In this document: positions 34,101 to 44,500 of the stretch, piece by piece
Position numbering within the stretch: position 1 is the stretch's first letter
Layout: each line of letters starts with the position of its first letter
Origin: Taishania sp045629585
GTDB lineage: Bacteria; Bacteroidota; Bacteroidia; Flavobacteriales_D; Crocinitomicaceae
Length of the DNA: 64,000 nucleotides
Assembly: GCA_045629585.1 (NCBI GenBank)
Contig: JAZQRM010000062.1
Location: 60,927 to 124,926 of the forward strand
Direction: 5' to 3'
Notes under the pieces: model-generated
Seen by the model: the letters and a program-made list of their open reading frames with translations, nothing else
Database searches by the model: none
Told to the model about the DNA's origin: nothing
Made by a program: the position numbers and the translations under genes

Positions 34101-35528
34101 TCATTTTCCTCCTTTAACTAATTGTACAAATGCTTTAACGTCGATGACTTTGAAAACAAAAAACAAGAATACGGTAAACGAAATCGATAAAGCTAAACCA
34201 TAGGTCCAATCTAAACTGAGAAAACTAAAAACCCCAATTAATGAAGTAAAGAATACCAATTTAATCAATCCTACCCAATTTAAAGACATCCCCGTAAAGC
34301 GCTTAACTTGCCAATACTGAATAAGAGTAACTGCAGATTGCGTGACTAATGTTGAAATTGCCGCTCCCATAGCGCCATAATATGGAATTAAAATCAGGTT
34401 TAAGCCAAAATTAGTGACCAGTCCAAGTAAACCTATGTAATTAAGCAAGCGCATATCGCCAACACCAGTCAAAAAAGTCCCAAAAAGCACAGTACCACAC
34501 ATAAAAACAAATGTGAAAAATTGAACTTGAAACAACTCGACTCCATTTTGTGCCACATGTATATATAGAAAATTTAGAATCTGGTCTGCATAAAAATAAA
34601 CAATCATTGAAATCCCGATAGCTGGCCATATAAGTAGCTTACTCGCCATCATCACAAGCTTCTTACTTTCTTCCTTATCCTTATGAATCTTACTAAAGAT
34701 AGGTAACAATAAGGACCCAAACAACATCGCAAACATAAAGCCAGCGTCCACCAATCTAAATCCTTGGGCGTAAATTCCGGACTCATAATTTCCATTTGGG
34801 TGCAATCTTTCCACCATCACAGAATCCATGCGAGTATAGAGCATCATCAAAATCACGAAAAGTGCATAGGGTAAGCTTTGGCGTATGATAAAATGAAAAA
34901 GCGGACGCCGCCATTTAAACTCCACCTTCCCGATTCGTCTCATTAACAGGTAAATAGAAACAAAAGCTGCAATTCCATTACAAATAAGTTGAACACTTAT
35001 ATAATTATAAATCGTAAAGTTAAAATCGACCCCAGCATAGAGCAATGAGCCACACACAATCAATACCAACAACTTATCCAAAATAGAGAGTAAAGCCTCC
35101 TCTTTAAATAACATCAACCCTGTTAGATAAGCCCTACTATAACTAATGATATTGTATGTAATTTGCTGAAAAGAAAATAAAATTAATAGCGGAATCATTG
35201 CCGAATTATACCCTATTATGTAACCTAAAAAAATACAGAAAAGCAGATAGACTACGATGAGTATCCCTCTAAGAATAAGTATAGAGCCCATATATTTTTT
35301 TAAGATATGTGGATGCTGTGCTACATTACGAGTTGTAAAACTATTAATTCCAAGGTCTAAAAGAATGTTGAAAATGGTTGTGAAATTAAATAAGGTAAAG
35401 TAGATCCCATAATCTTCTACCCCCATTCTATTTTGGACCTCTGTATCTACTCCCAAAATTGTTAGTGGCTTGATGATAAGATTTACCGCTAGCAGAAGTA
35501 TTAAATTATAGAGAAATTTCTTTTGCAT
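34101..35528 (-). CDS. oligosaccharide flippase (Wzx-like)
   Basis: A 475-residue polytopic protein of the MOP superfamily with about twelve to fourteen helices. Typical features are the N-terminal NRMGVEDYGIYFTLFNF, GINSFTTRNVAQHPH and SLPYALFVILMMLYTRMDSVM before the mid-protein boundary. It would flip lipid-linked glycan units to the periplasm. With the adjacent Wzz- and Wzy-like genes it forms a minimal Wzx/Wzy pathway. No glycosyltransferases are adjacent, which is unusual for such loci. Confidence 0.87.
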   Translation of the reverse strand: MQKKFLYNLILLLAVNLIIKPLTILGVDTEVQNRMGVEDYGIYFTLFNFTTIFNILLDLGINSFTTRNVAQHPHILKKYMGSILILRGILIVVYLLFCIFLGYIIGYNSAMIPLLILFSFQQITYNIISYSRAYLTGLMLFKEEALLSILDKLLVLIVCGSLLYAGVDFNFTIYNYISVQLICNGIAAFVSIYLLMRRIGKVEFKWRRPLFHFIIRQSLPYALFVILMMLYTRMDSVMVERLHPNGNYESGIYAQGFRLVDAGFMFAMLFGSLLLPIFSKIHKDKEESKKLVMMASKLLIWPAIGISMIVYFYADQILNFLYIHVAQNGVELFQVQFFTFVFMCGTVLFGTFLTGVGDMRLLNYIGLLGLVTNFGLNLILIPYYGAMGAAISTLVTQSAVTLIQYWQVKRFTGMSLNWVGLIKLVFFTSLIGVFSFLSLDWTYGLALSISFTVFLFFVFKVIDVKAFVQLVKGGK

Positions 35529-35563
35529 GCGGAAAATTAACTATTCTATTTTTAATTTTCGAC

Positions 35564-35591
35564 AAAAAAAAGGGCATGCTATTGCACACCC
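35564..35591 (-). terminator. terminator after the RprY-like regulator
   Basis: On the minus strand GGGTGTGC and GCATGCCC pair (two G-T wobbles) around AATA and are followed by eight T residues. It lies 21 bases past the response regulator stop and isolates it from the flippase gene. Confidence 0.75.
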
Positions 35592-35612
35592 TAAGCTTTT
35601 AAAACAAATTAT

Positions 35613-36299
35613 TTAATTTTTAATAATAAGCTTAAATCCTTTACCATGAATATTCATAATTTCAATTGCAGGATCTTCCTTAAGTAACTTTCTTAATTTG
35701 GCGATGTAAACATCCATACTTCTACCGTTAAAATAATTGTCATCCCCCCAAATAGCGCGCAATGTAGCTTGCCTATCTAAAATTTCATTTTTATTCTTCA
35801 CAAGAAGGTGAAGCAATTGATTTTCTTTAGTTGTTAGCTTTTTAGGTTCCTCCTCCGTATGTAAAATTCGAATTTCTGGTTCATATCTAATTTGACCAAT
35901 GTACATTTCTGCATTTTCAGAATCCTCATTCGATTCCATTCTTCGCGTAATCGCTTCGATCCTTGCAAGTAACTCTTCCATTATAAAAGGCTTAGGTAAA
36001 TAATCATCGGCACCTACGCTAAAACCTTCCAATTTATCTTCCTTCATTGCCTTTGCAGTCAAAAATACAATAGGTATTTTTCGATCCAACTCTCGAATTT
36101 CTTTTGCCAAAGTGAAGCCATCCATTTTCGGCATCATGACATCAAAAATACAAAAGTTGTAATTTCCAGTATTAAAAAGATCTAACGCTGCCTTACCATC
36201 TACTGCAAGATGTACGTTAAATCCTTTTGATTTAAGAAAGTTACTGAGTAGCAATCCTAAATTTTCCTCATCTTCAGCTAGTAAAATGTTCAGTTTCAT
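35613..36299 (-). CDS. OmpR-family response regulator, RprY-like
   Basis: A 228-residue two-domain regulator. The receiver (1-120) has acidic DEE near residue 10, phosphoacceptor Asp53 in FDVMMPKMDG, and Lys in GADDYLPKPF. The C-terminal winged helix shows LTTKENQLLHLLVKN and GRSMDVYIAKLRKLLKED. It follows the sensor kinase gene by four bases. The pair resembles Bacteroides RprX/RprY, linked to envelope and stress regulation there. Direct targets are unknown here. Confidence 0.92.
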   Translation of the reverse strand: MKLNILLAEDEENLGLLLSNFLKSKGFNVHLAVDGKAALDLFNTGNYNFCIFDVMMPKMDGFTLAKEIRELDRKIPIVFLTAKAMKEDKLEGFSVGADDYLPKPFIMEELLARIEAITRRMESNEDSENAEMYIGQIRYEPEIRILHTEEEPKKLTTKENQLLHLLVKNKNEILDRQATLRAIWGDDNYFNGRSMDVYIAKLRKLLKEDPAIEIMNIHGKGFKLIIKN

Positions 36300-36303
36300 A
36301 AAA

Positions 36304-37908
36304 TTACTTTTTTATTTCTATTGTAAAAGTTGATCCTTCTCCATATTTACTTTGAACAGAAATGTTCCAATGATGGAGATCACATATCGCCTTTACATAA
36401 CTCAATCCTAATCCAAACCCCTTCACATTATGTAAATTACCCGTAGGTACACGATACAATTTATCAAAAATTTTGTTAATATGCTCTTTTTTAACACCTA
36501 AACCTTTATCTCTAACAGTCACCGATATAGATTTATTCATATTTACCACCTCTAATTCAACCTCTGGAACATCTGGAGAGTACTTTTCTGCATTGTCAAT
36601 TAAATTGGAAATACAATTTGTAAAATGCACTCGATCAGCATTGATATATATCAATTCAGTCCCCATTATCAACTTGACGTCACCCCCTCTTTGTTGCGCC
36701 TTAAACTTCATTTTATCAACAATTTCTAAAATGACCTCATTAACCAGGAGTTTTTCCCTCTTCAGATTAATCTCTCCTTTATCAATTGTATTGGATTGTA
36801 AAATTGAATCAACCAATACTCCCAAACGTTTATTTTCCGCCTCTATCATTCGCACATAAGGTAAAGTTCCTGTGTGAACAACCCCCATATCGGGATCCTC
36901 CATTGCTTGACAGGCTAAAGATATTGTTGAAATTGGAGTCCGAAACTCATGAGTCATATTGGAAATAAAGTCATTCTTTAATTCAGCTAGTTTCCTCTGT
37001 GTCATTATTGTGCGAAACAAATAAACCAAAGTGGACACAATAATCAACATCAACGATAGATTCACTAACAATGGTCCCCACAAAAGTTTTAATAATTCCG
37101 AGGTCTGGTTGGTAAACCGTATACTAAGTTTTAATTGTTTATTAAATAAACTTCGTGGATATAAGTTTACACTATGGTAAGCTTCATCAACAATCGTTGT
37201 GTCATAATTCAAAAGCTCATCCCCACCCCTCAACGCTTTATTTTCCTTATCTGAAATCATAAACTTGTATGACAAAGACAGATGATCATCTCTAAATTCA
37301 TTCCTAATAACTGAATCTAAGAAAACAAGATCTAAATTAGCCTCTGGATTATCAATTACATTATCTCGAAAAGCTTGCACCATCATTTCATTGATGAACC
37401 TCGCCTTCTCAAACATCTTCAACACCACTTTTTGATTCCATTGGTTCAACTTTTGATCACCTTTGCCACCATCAACTGGAGCGAAATAGAAGTCTTTAAC
37501 TTTACGAACATCTCTTGCTAAAACTCTTTGTTCTGCCTTAACCCCTACGATAGAATCTTGCGCTTCACCAGTGATGTGTATGTAATTTTCGGGAATGCCA
37601 TTTTCAAAAATTACCGTATCCGTAATAGTAACTACATCTTTCGTTGTCAATAAATTCTGATATTCTTCGTTTAGAATATCCTTGTAATGCCCATTGAAAT
37701 CGGTGTTTGTTAACTTAAAAAGATGTCTAATATCCTCTGCTTTTTCATGACGAATCGCGACTCGATAAAGTGTAGCTTGCACTTTGTCTTTAAAACGAGA
37801 GGATTCTTGAATATACACCCCTTTTGTGTGGACTGCCTGAATGATTAGTAATGCCACCATTGCAATAACAACAACGACTACAACTAACTTAATTCTAAAC
37901 TTGTCCAC
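36304..37908 (-). CDS. sensor histidine kinase, RprX-like
   Basis: A 534-residue membrane kinase: first helix about 7-27, a large periplasmic domain (about 30-275), second helix about 277-300, then HisKA with phosphoacceptor His320 in SNMTHEFRTPISTIS and an ATPase domain ending in GFGLGLSYVKAIC and GEGSTFTIEIKK. Paired with the response regulator four bases downstream. The periplasmic domain has no recognised fold. It is paralogous in its kinase core to the orphan kinase at 28775-30115. Confidence 0.92.
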   Translation of the reverse strand: MDKFRIKLVVVVVVIAMVALLIIQAVHTKGVYIQESSRFKDKVQATLYRVAIRHEKAEDIRHLFKLTNTDFNGHYKDILNEEYQNLLTTKDVVTITDTVIFENGIPENYIHITGEAQDSIVGVKAEQRVLARDVRKVKDFYFAPVDGGKGDQKLNQWNQKVVLKMFEKARFINEMMVQAFRDNVIDNPEANLDLVFLDSVIRNEFRDDHLSLSYKFMISDKENKALRGGDELLNYDTTIVDEAYHSVNLYPRSLFNKQLKLSIRFTNQTSELLKLLWGPLLVNLSLMLIIVSTLVYLFRTIMTQRKLAELKNDFISNMTHEFRTPISTISLACQAMEDPDMGVVHTGTLPYVRMIEAENKRLGVLVDSILQSNTIDKGEINLKREKLLVNEVILEIVDKMKFKAQQRGGDVKLIMGTELIYINADRVHFTNCISNLIDNAEKYSPDVPEVELEVVNMNKSISVTVRDKGLGVKKEHINKIFDKLYRVPTGNLHNVKGFGLGLSYVKAICDLHHWNISVQSKYGEGSTFTIEIKK

Positions 37909-38100
37909 ATTCCGATTTTTTAACGAATTTAATTGAAAGTGCTACTTCTCAAATTTCCTTGTGTTTTTTTAACAATTAAAACGCCAAGAACTGAGATAAA
38001 GAAATTTGACCTGATGATAAAAAGATAGTAGAAATAATAAAAACTTTGAAATAGGACAAATCAAAGAAGCGATGGTTACAGTTTCCAAAAGTATAGACAT

Positions 38101-38136
38101 AAAAAAAGGCCATTCAAATAAATTGAATGACCTTTT
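38101..38136 (-). terminator. terminator of the initiator tRNA
   Basis: On the minus strand AAAGGTCATTCAA pairs with TTGAATGGCCTTT (13 pairs, one G-T) around a five-base loop, followed by a T-run. It starts three bases after the encoded CCA. Confidence 0.85.
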
Positions 38137-38138
38137 AA

Positions 38139-38214
<76 letters not shown>

Positions 38215-38222
38215 CTATATCT

Positions 38223-38240
38223 TAAAGTAATTACTTTTCT
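38223..38240. promoter_or_regulatory. palindromic 18-nt motif, copy 2
   Basis: The same 18 bases as at 1137-1154, with the palindrome AAAGTAATTACTTT. It lies nine bases upstream of the mature 5' end of the initiator tRNA, where a promoter -7 region or operator would be. On the minus strand TACTTTAA falls at a plausible -7 distance from the tRNA. Function is inferred from position only. Confidence 0.3.
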
Positions 38241-38272
38241 TTTAAGAAGTCACCGTTGCGACTTGTGTGGCA

Positions 38273-38280
38273 CAAAGATA
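38273..38280 (-). promoter_or_regulatory. candidate distal -7 element upstream of the tRNA
   Basis: TATCTTTG on the minus strand fits TAnnTTTG. It would start a transcript roughly 55 bases upstream of the mature tRNA, spanning the palindrome at 38223-38240. No clear -33 TTG. Confidence 0.3.
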
Positions 38281-38400
38281 CGTACTTTGTTTTAATTAAA
38301 CCTAATTTTTTTTCATTTTTTTTCACAAAACTTGCATTTGCAGGTGAATCAATCTGTTAATCAAGTACAAAACAAATTAAAAAAATAGCACATATTTTCC

Positions 38401-38408
38401 TATCTTTG
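38401..38408 (+). promoter_or_regulatory. candidate -7 element of era
   Basis: TATCTTTG fits TAnnTTTG and lies 18 bases before the era start codon. No TTG at the usual -33 position. Confidence 0.45.
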
Positions 38409-38426
38409 CAATTCATATAATATATA

Positions 38427-39302
38427 ATGGCGCACAAATCAGGTTTTGTAAATATAGTAGGAAGTCCAAATGTTGGTAAATCCACCTTGATGAATCAATT
38501 AATGGGGGAAAAGCTTTCCATTGTAACATCAAAAGCACAAACAACTAGACACCGTATCTTGGGTATTCTAAATGAAGAAGATTATCAAATCGTTTTCTCT
38601 GACACTCCAGGAGTGGTTAATGCAGCCTACAAACTACACGAACAAATGATGGATTATGTTAATACATCATTACAAGATGCAGATGTTCTTTTATTCATTA
38701 CCGACACAAAGGAAGATAATATGAACCATGCTGAAACACTTGAGAAAATTAAAAAACTCAAAGTTCCAGTTATCTGTTTAATAAATAAGATAGACTTAGG
38801 TGATCAACCAAAGGTAATGGAACGTATGGCCTATTGGAAGGAACAATTGCCAAATGCCGAAGTATATCCTATTTCTGCATTGCACAAATTTAACATAGAA
38901 AGTGTAATGGACCGTGTTTTGGAATTAATTCCAGAATCACCCGCATATTATGATAAGGATGCTATCTCTGACCGACCGATGCGCTTCTTTGTTTCGGAAA
39001 TCATTCGAGAAAAAATCTTTATTCATTTACAAAAAGAGATTCCATACTCTTCACAAATTGAGATTGAGGAATATATTGAAGAAGAAAATATCACACGTAT
39101 TCGTGCATTAATTATTGTTGAACGCACTTCTCAAAGAGGTATCATCATTGGTAAGCAAGGAGAAATGCTAAAACGAATTGGTCGTGAAGCACGTATTGAA
39201 ATTGAAAAATTTATTGATAAAAAAGTATTTCTTGAGACCTATGTTAAAGTCGACAAAGACTGGCGTGGATCAGATCAAAAACTAAAGAAATACGGATATT
39301 AA
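38427..39302 (+). CDS. era: GTPase Era
   Basis: A 291-residue Era, normal length. It binds 16S rRNA during 30S subunit maturation. The GTPase domain has G1 GSPNVGKSTLMNQL, the switch TTRHRILGI, G3 DTPG and G4 NKID. The C-terminal KH domain carries RGIIIGKQGEMLKRIG. der follows 30 bases later, so two ribosome-assembly GTPases share one operon, with a Ppx/GppA gene behind them. Confidence 0.97.
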   Translation: MAHKSGFVNIVGSPNVGKSTLMNQLMGEKLSIVTSKAQTTRHRILGILNEEDYQIVFSDTPGVVNAAYKLHEQMMDYVNTSLQDADVLLFITDTKEDNMNHAETLEKIKKLKVPVICLINKIDLGDQPKVMERMAYWKEQLPNAEVYPISALHKFNIESVMDRVLELIPESPAYYDKDAISDRPMRFFVSEIIREKIFIHLQKEIPYSSQIEIEEYIEEENITRIRALIIVERTSQRGIIIGKQGEMLKRIGREARIEIEKFIDKKVFLETYVKVDKDWRGSDQKLKKYGY

Positions 39303-39332
39303 CTTGTTGAGAAACAACAGCATTTACAAATT

Positions 39333-40643
39333 ATGAGCAATATCGTTGCAATTGTAGGACGCCCAAATGTTGGGAAATCTACATTATTTAACAGATTGAC
39401 AGAGTCAAGACGAGCGATCGTTAAAGAAATTAGTGGGGTAACACGTGACCGATTATACGGACGTGGAGAGTGGAATTCTACGGAGTTTTCTGTGATTGAC
39501 ACAGGAGGTTATGTACATGGGTCGGATGATATATTCGAAGGAGAAATTCGTAAGCAAGTAAAAATTGCTATTGAAGAGGCTAGCGTAATAATTTTTGTTG
39601 TAGACGTAATGACTGGTATCGTTGATCTAGATGAAACGGTAGCACAAATGTTACGCAAGACAAAAAAGCCTGTTTATATCGCAGCAAATAAAGTAGATAC
39701 GGCAAACAGAGTTGGATTATCCTCTGAGTTTTACCAATTTGGTTTAGGTGACGTATATGATATGTCAGCAACAAGTGGTTCTGGAACAGGTGATTTATTA
39801 GATGACATTGTAAAGCATTTCAGCAAAGAAGATAAAACGGTTAATGAAATTGACAATCTACCGAATATTGCAATTGTTGGAAAACCAAACGTTGGAAAAT
39901 CATCTTTGGTGAACGCCCTAATCGGTGAAGAGCGCCATATCGTTACAGATATTTCTGGAACAACACGTGATTCAGTTAACACAAGATATAATGCTTTTGG
40001 TTTTGACTTCAATTTAATTGATACAGCCGGAATCCGTAAAAAGGCTAAAGTAACAGAAGATATCGAATATTATTCCGTTATCCGTTCCATCTCAACAATC
40101 GAAAATGCAGATGTATGTATTTTCATGATTGACGCAACGGAAGGGCTTCAAAAGCAAGACTTAAACATCTACTACATCATTGAAAAAAATTCAAAAGGGG
40201 TAGTTGTTTTAGTTAACAAATGGGATTTAGTTGAAAAGGATCACACAACGATGAAAGAATACGAAGAAAGACTTCGTGAGCAGCTTGCACCTTTTAACGA
40301 CGTTCCGATTCTTTTTACTTCCACTTTGACAAAACAGAGAATTCACAAAGCGTTGGAGAAAACAATGGAGGTTTATGAAAACAGAACTCGTAAAATTTCA
40401 ACATCTGAAATAAACGAAATCATGTTGGAAATCATCCAACACACGCCTCCTCCAGCCGTAAAAGGAAAGTATATCCGTATCAAATATGTTCAACAGTTGC
40501 CAACACACGCTCCAGCGTTTGCTTTCTTCTGTAATTTACCGCAATACGTCCAAGATTCATACAAACGATTCTTAGAAAATAGAATGCGTGAACGCTTCAA
40601 CTTTGAAGGTGTTCCAATTAAGATTTTCTTCCGTAAAAAATAA
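39333..40643 (+). CDS. der: ribosome biogenesis GTPase Der
   Basis: A 436-residue Der/EngA with the family's unique two GTPase domains: GRPNVGKSTLFNRL near residue 8 and GKPNVGKSSLVNAL near residue 183, with DTGG/DTAG, NKVD and NKWD motifs. The KH-like domain forms the last 80 residues. It acts in 50S subunit assembly. Located between era and a Ppx/GppA gene (five bases downstream), so co-transcription is likely. Confidence 0.97.
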   Translation: MSNIVAIVGRPNVGKSTLFNRLTESRRAIVKEISGVTRDRLYGRGEWNSTEFSVIDTGGYVHGSDDIFEGEIRKQVKIAIEEASVIIFVVDVMTGIVDLDETVAQMLRKTKKPVYIAANKVDTANRVGLSSEFYQFGLGDVYDMSATSGSGTGDLLDDIVKHFSKEDKTVNEIDNLPNIAIVGKPNVGKSSLVNALIGEERHIVTDISGTTRDSVNTRYNAFGFDFNLIDTAGIRKKAKVTEDIEYYSVIRSISTIENADVCIFMIDATEGLQKQDLNIYYIIEKNSKGVVVLVNKWDLVEKDHTTMKEYEERLREQLAPFNDVPILFTSTLTKQRIHKALEKTMEVYENRTRKISTSEINEIMLEIIQHTPPPAVKGKYIRIKYVQQLPTHAPAFAFFCNLPQYVQDSYKRFLENRMRERFNFEGVPIKIFFRKK

Positions 40644-40648
40644 AAGAT

Positions 40649-41536
40649 ATGCGATTTGGTGCAATTGATATCGGGACAAATGCAGCACGCCTTTTAATCG
40701 GAGAGTTGATTGAAGAAGGCGGACATAATTTTGTCAATAAAATCTCCTATACACGCATACCATTGCGATTAGGCGAAGATGTCTTCACCAAAGGAAAAAT
40801 ATCAAAAGAAAAAGCCATCCATTTCCGCAAGACTATGAAAGCATTCGTATTACTTGCGGAAATTTTTGACGTGACAGAATTACGGGCATGTGCTACTTCT
40901 GCAATGAGAGAAGCTGAAAATGGAGCTAAAATCAAAAAGAAAATCAAGGAAGATACGGGTTTAGAAATTGAAATCATATCTGGTGATGAAGAAGCTAACC
41001 TCATCTTTAGCACCTTCTTTCTCTTAAACTTTGATAAATCTCTGCCCTTTATTGTTGTTGACGTCGGTGGTGGAAGTACAGAAGTATCCTTATTTAAAGA
41101 AGGTATACGTGTGGTGTCAAAATCCTTCGACATTGGAACTTTACGCCTACTTAAAGAAAAGACTAATCCTGAAATATGGAACGACATTAAGGAATGGATG
41201 ACTGAATATGTCCTATCTGAAAATATAAGAACAGTCTATGCAACAGGTGGTAACATTAATAAAGTACATAAAATGTTAGGTGGTCAGGTCATGGATGCTA
41301 TTTCTATTGAACGAGTGAAAGAATTACATGATCAATTGGCACCATTATCCGTTCGACAAAGAATGGATAAATATCAATTAAAACCAGATCGAGCAGATGT
41401 TATTATTCCGGCGCTCGATATTTACTTATTTATTATGCAATTCGCGAACATCACAGAAATAGTAGTTCCAAAAATTGGCCTTTCTGATGGGATTATTTAT
41501 AATTTGCATAAAAAGCATTTAGCCGATAACCTTTAA
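40649..41536 (+). CDS. Ppx/GppA-family phosphatase, short form
   Basis: A 295-residue protein of the exopolyphosphatase/pppGpp phosphatase family with the ASKHA phosphate-binding motifs AIDIGTNAARLL and VVDVGGGSTEVS, plus the ATSAMREAENG block. It has only the two-domain core; the helical C-terminal extension of E. coli Ppx/GppA is missing. Short forms hydrolyse polyphosphate or guanosine penta-/tetraphosphate; which one cannot be told. Five bases after der and overlapping the opposing surface-protein gene by four bases. Confidence 0.88.
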   Translation: MRFGAIDIGTNAARLLIGELIEEGGHNFVNKISYTRIPLRLGEDVFTKGKISKEKAIHFRKTMKAFVLLAEIFDVTELRACATSAMREAENGAKIKKKIKEDTGLEIEIISGDEEANLIFSTFFLLNFDKSLPFIVVDVGGGSTEVSLFKEGIRVVSKSFDIGTLRLLKEKTNPEIWNDIKEWMTEYVLSENIRTVYATGGNINKVHKMLGGQVMDAISIERVKELHDQLAPLSVRQRMDKYQLKPDRADVIIPALDIYLFIMQFANITEIVVPKIGLSDGIIYNLHKKHLADNL

Positions 41537-44500
41537 AAATAAGCCCTCACTTCCATACCAGCTGTATGAATTACTTTATTTCCTTCTGACTTACGACCTA
41601 AATACTGGAGCGACATTTGCAGATTTTTAGATAACATTCTTTGATAACCTAAATTCCAAGTGTAATTAATTCCTGGTCGTAAAGATTCTAACATTTCATA
41701 TCCTAATGCTGAATTCTGAATACCATCATATACGATACTCACTAGCTTGAACTCAGCTTGTAAACTTCCCTTTTGAGCTTGATTAAACTTTATATTTACT
41801 CCTAAATCTGAAATAAAAGCATTTTGCCCACCAAGCTCAGGAAGATTGTGTTTTTCTTGATATCTCCCTAAAAGTGTAATTCTAAAAGCGGTATTAGGCT
41901 GATAGCTAAAACTCGGTTTTATAAAGAAATATTTGATCTCGAAATTACGACCAATGGTATAATCCGCATAAGACGAATTATCTCCAATCTGAGACGCTAT
42001 CTCCAGAATAAACTTCTTCGTTATATTCCATCGTCCATTCATTTCATGATAAAACTGAACTCTAGAATCGAAACCACTTGCGAGTAGCGTTTTAGATCTC
42101 GTATTTTGAATCGACCAATCTAAAGAAAAAATTGTTGACGTTCGATTGATATAGACCGTATTTCTAAAGTTATAATTAGTGGAAATCAAACTTGTATCTT
42201 GCACTCTTCCATAAAAAGGATTAAAACTATTAAAACCATTAAAATCACTTGTCTTCCGATTCACTCTAAAACGCGTCTGCGTGGATAATTTTGCTAGCAC
42301 TCCGAGAAAACCCTTCTTCTTATTCCAAATACGTTCTGGTCGCCAACTCAGCGATTGGTTAAACTCGTTAGAATACGTCTTTACATATTGATTACTAGGA
42401 GTAAAAACTCGAATATAGGCAGCCTGATCAGCATATTGAGCAACCTCAAATTCATTCAAATCCTTAATCCCATCACCATTATAATCTATCCATGTATATA
42501 TCCCTTGCCCTGTATTTACTTGTACATATAAAAATTCTTTCCTTTGCTCCAGCCCTGATCCTATTTCATAAAATGTATTCCACTGGATAGCGCTTTTGAA
42601 TAATTTGAATTCATAATCAATTCGACTTAACAAAGTGTTTTCTGGCTTCTGATTAATCAGATTATTATCGGCTATTTTAAGTGATCGATAACTTGCTAAC
42701 ACATTTAGGCGTTGATTTTTGATATTAAGTAACTTTAGCTCACCCCCCAGAGATTGAGCTTTTGCTGCATGTTCAATCTTATTTTCATTCGAAACGCCAT
42801 CATATCTTTCTCTGAAGAAAACTCGAAATTTAGTTTTCAAGCTATCCGGATTTTCAACATAAAACTGATAATCATAAAATTGATAGGCATTTGCCTTAAG
42901 ATTTCTCTGTTCATCCAAAAAAACATTCCTTTCTTGATCATCTTTAAACCCAACCTTAAACCATTTGAATGACTTTGAAACATCTATTTTATGTCTTAAG
43001 TAGGTACTCGACTCTGAAGCGAAAGAACCTAAGAAGCTTCCATCCCAATATGCTTTAAAACCATTTTGAGCCCATTCCCCACTCAACCTACCTTTATAAC
43101 CTTTATAAAATGACCCTATTTGATAATTCTGAGCCTCTACATTCAAATTACCCCTTTTCTTATGCTTGAAATTGGCACCCGCAATTGTTGAAATTTGATT
43201 TCCAGCATATCCTTTGTTGCGAGTATTCCAATCACGATCAAACTCGACTGAACGGTATAATTCAATGGGGTTAAAATTCTTGTCCAGAACCTCAAAATCG
43301 ACCTTTGTATCAACTGTCCAATTGACAATAGAATCCTTTTTTTTCAAATCAAAATTTCCATTTAATTTCACTCGTACTCCAAGGCCACCGTCATCTTTCT
43401 TGTCTTTTTTTGAGAATGTATTAATATTATTATTTGTGTAGGCCAATTCTGTTTCAATTGCAAATCGATCTGTAAAACGATAGCGTGCACCGCTTGTGAC
43501 CATCTGTCTTTGCTTAGGTGTTATGATAAGTCGCGCTGGTATATAGTTACCTTGTGGAACACCATTTACCGGCTCAACCCATTTGTACACCTTTCCAACG
43601 GCAATATATTCCTGTAAAACATAATCACCTCGGTTCGTACCTACAAGCTGAAAAGTGGTTCTATAAACAGCCAAATTAGGATTAACAGAATGGACTAAAA
43701 CAGAATCATAACCCAAAGTATCCACCAAACGATACATCACCTGATTATCTAAGTACCCGATGGAATCAATTTTATAGGAGTAAGCAAATTGTATTGAATC
43801 CCCCAAATTAGCCAAAAGCATTTTCTCTCTTTGTGATAAATCTTGTTGGATAGTCTGATTTTTAGCATCTTGTTCTGAATAACCATTTAACCAAAAATCG
43901 AATTTAGCGCCAGAATATTCATTTGCAGTTTGGATTAGTGTTCTCGCGTAATTTTGATCCGAATATTGAAATTCCACAACGATACGCGTATCCTTCGTGA
44001 TTTGTTGTCGTGCTGTAAATGTGATTTCAGACGTGTTGTAATTAATCACATAATCATTCTCTTGTCCTCTAGCTAAAAGCCTCCCATCAATATAAACCCT
44101 TTCAGTTCCTGCTAGAATAATAATAAAAGGCTCATTATCGGCTCCAAGTAATCTATATGGTCCTTGATTACCTTCAACCCCTTGAATTACTTGCCGATTA
44201 AATTTTCCTTTTGACATCGCGCCAGAAACCTGCGTTTGCCAACCAATCTTTTTTTCATTTCTAAAATCATATTGCAAAGTAAGACCTTGTCCTCTTTTTT
44301 TATAATTCATAAAATAACCAGTCGGTTTATTAATCCAAAAATCCCCCGCTATTAATTTTAACCGATCATTATACAACTGAATAAACACTTGATCAAATTC
44401 TTGAAGTTTACTAGTGTTCCCATCAGGTTGAATCGGTAAATTATTATCTGTTACAGCTGCGAGTACTTTTAAATTTGGGGCAATTTCTCCTGACAACTCT

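Noticed and set aside
40747..41187. 146-codon minus-strand frame opposite the Ppx/GppA gene
   Set aside because: It lies wholly inside a gene with clear ASKHA motifs on the other strand and has no recognisable features.
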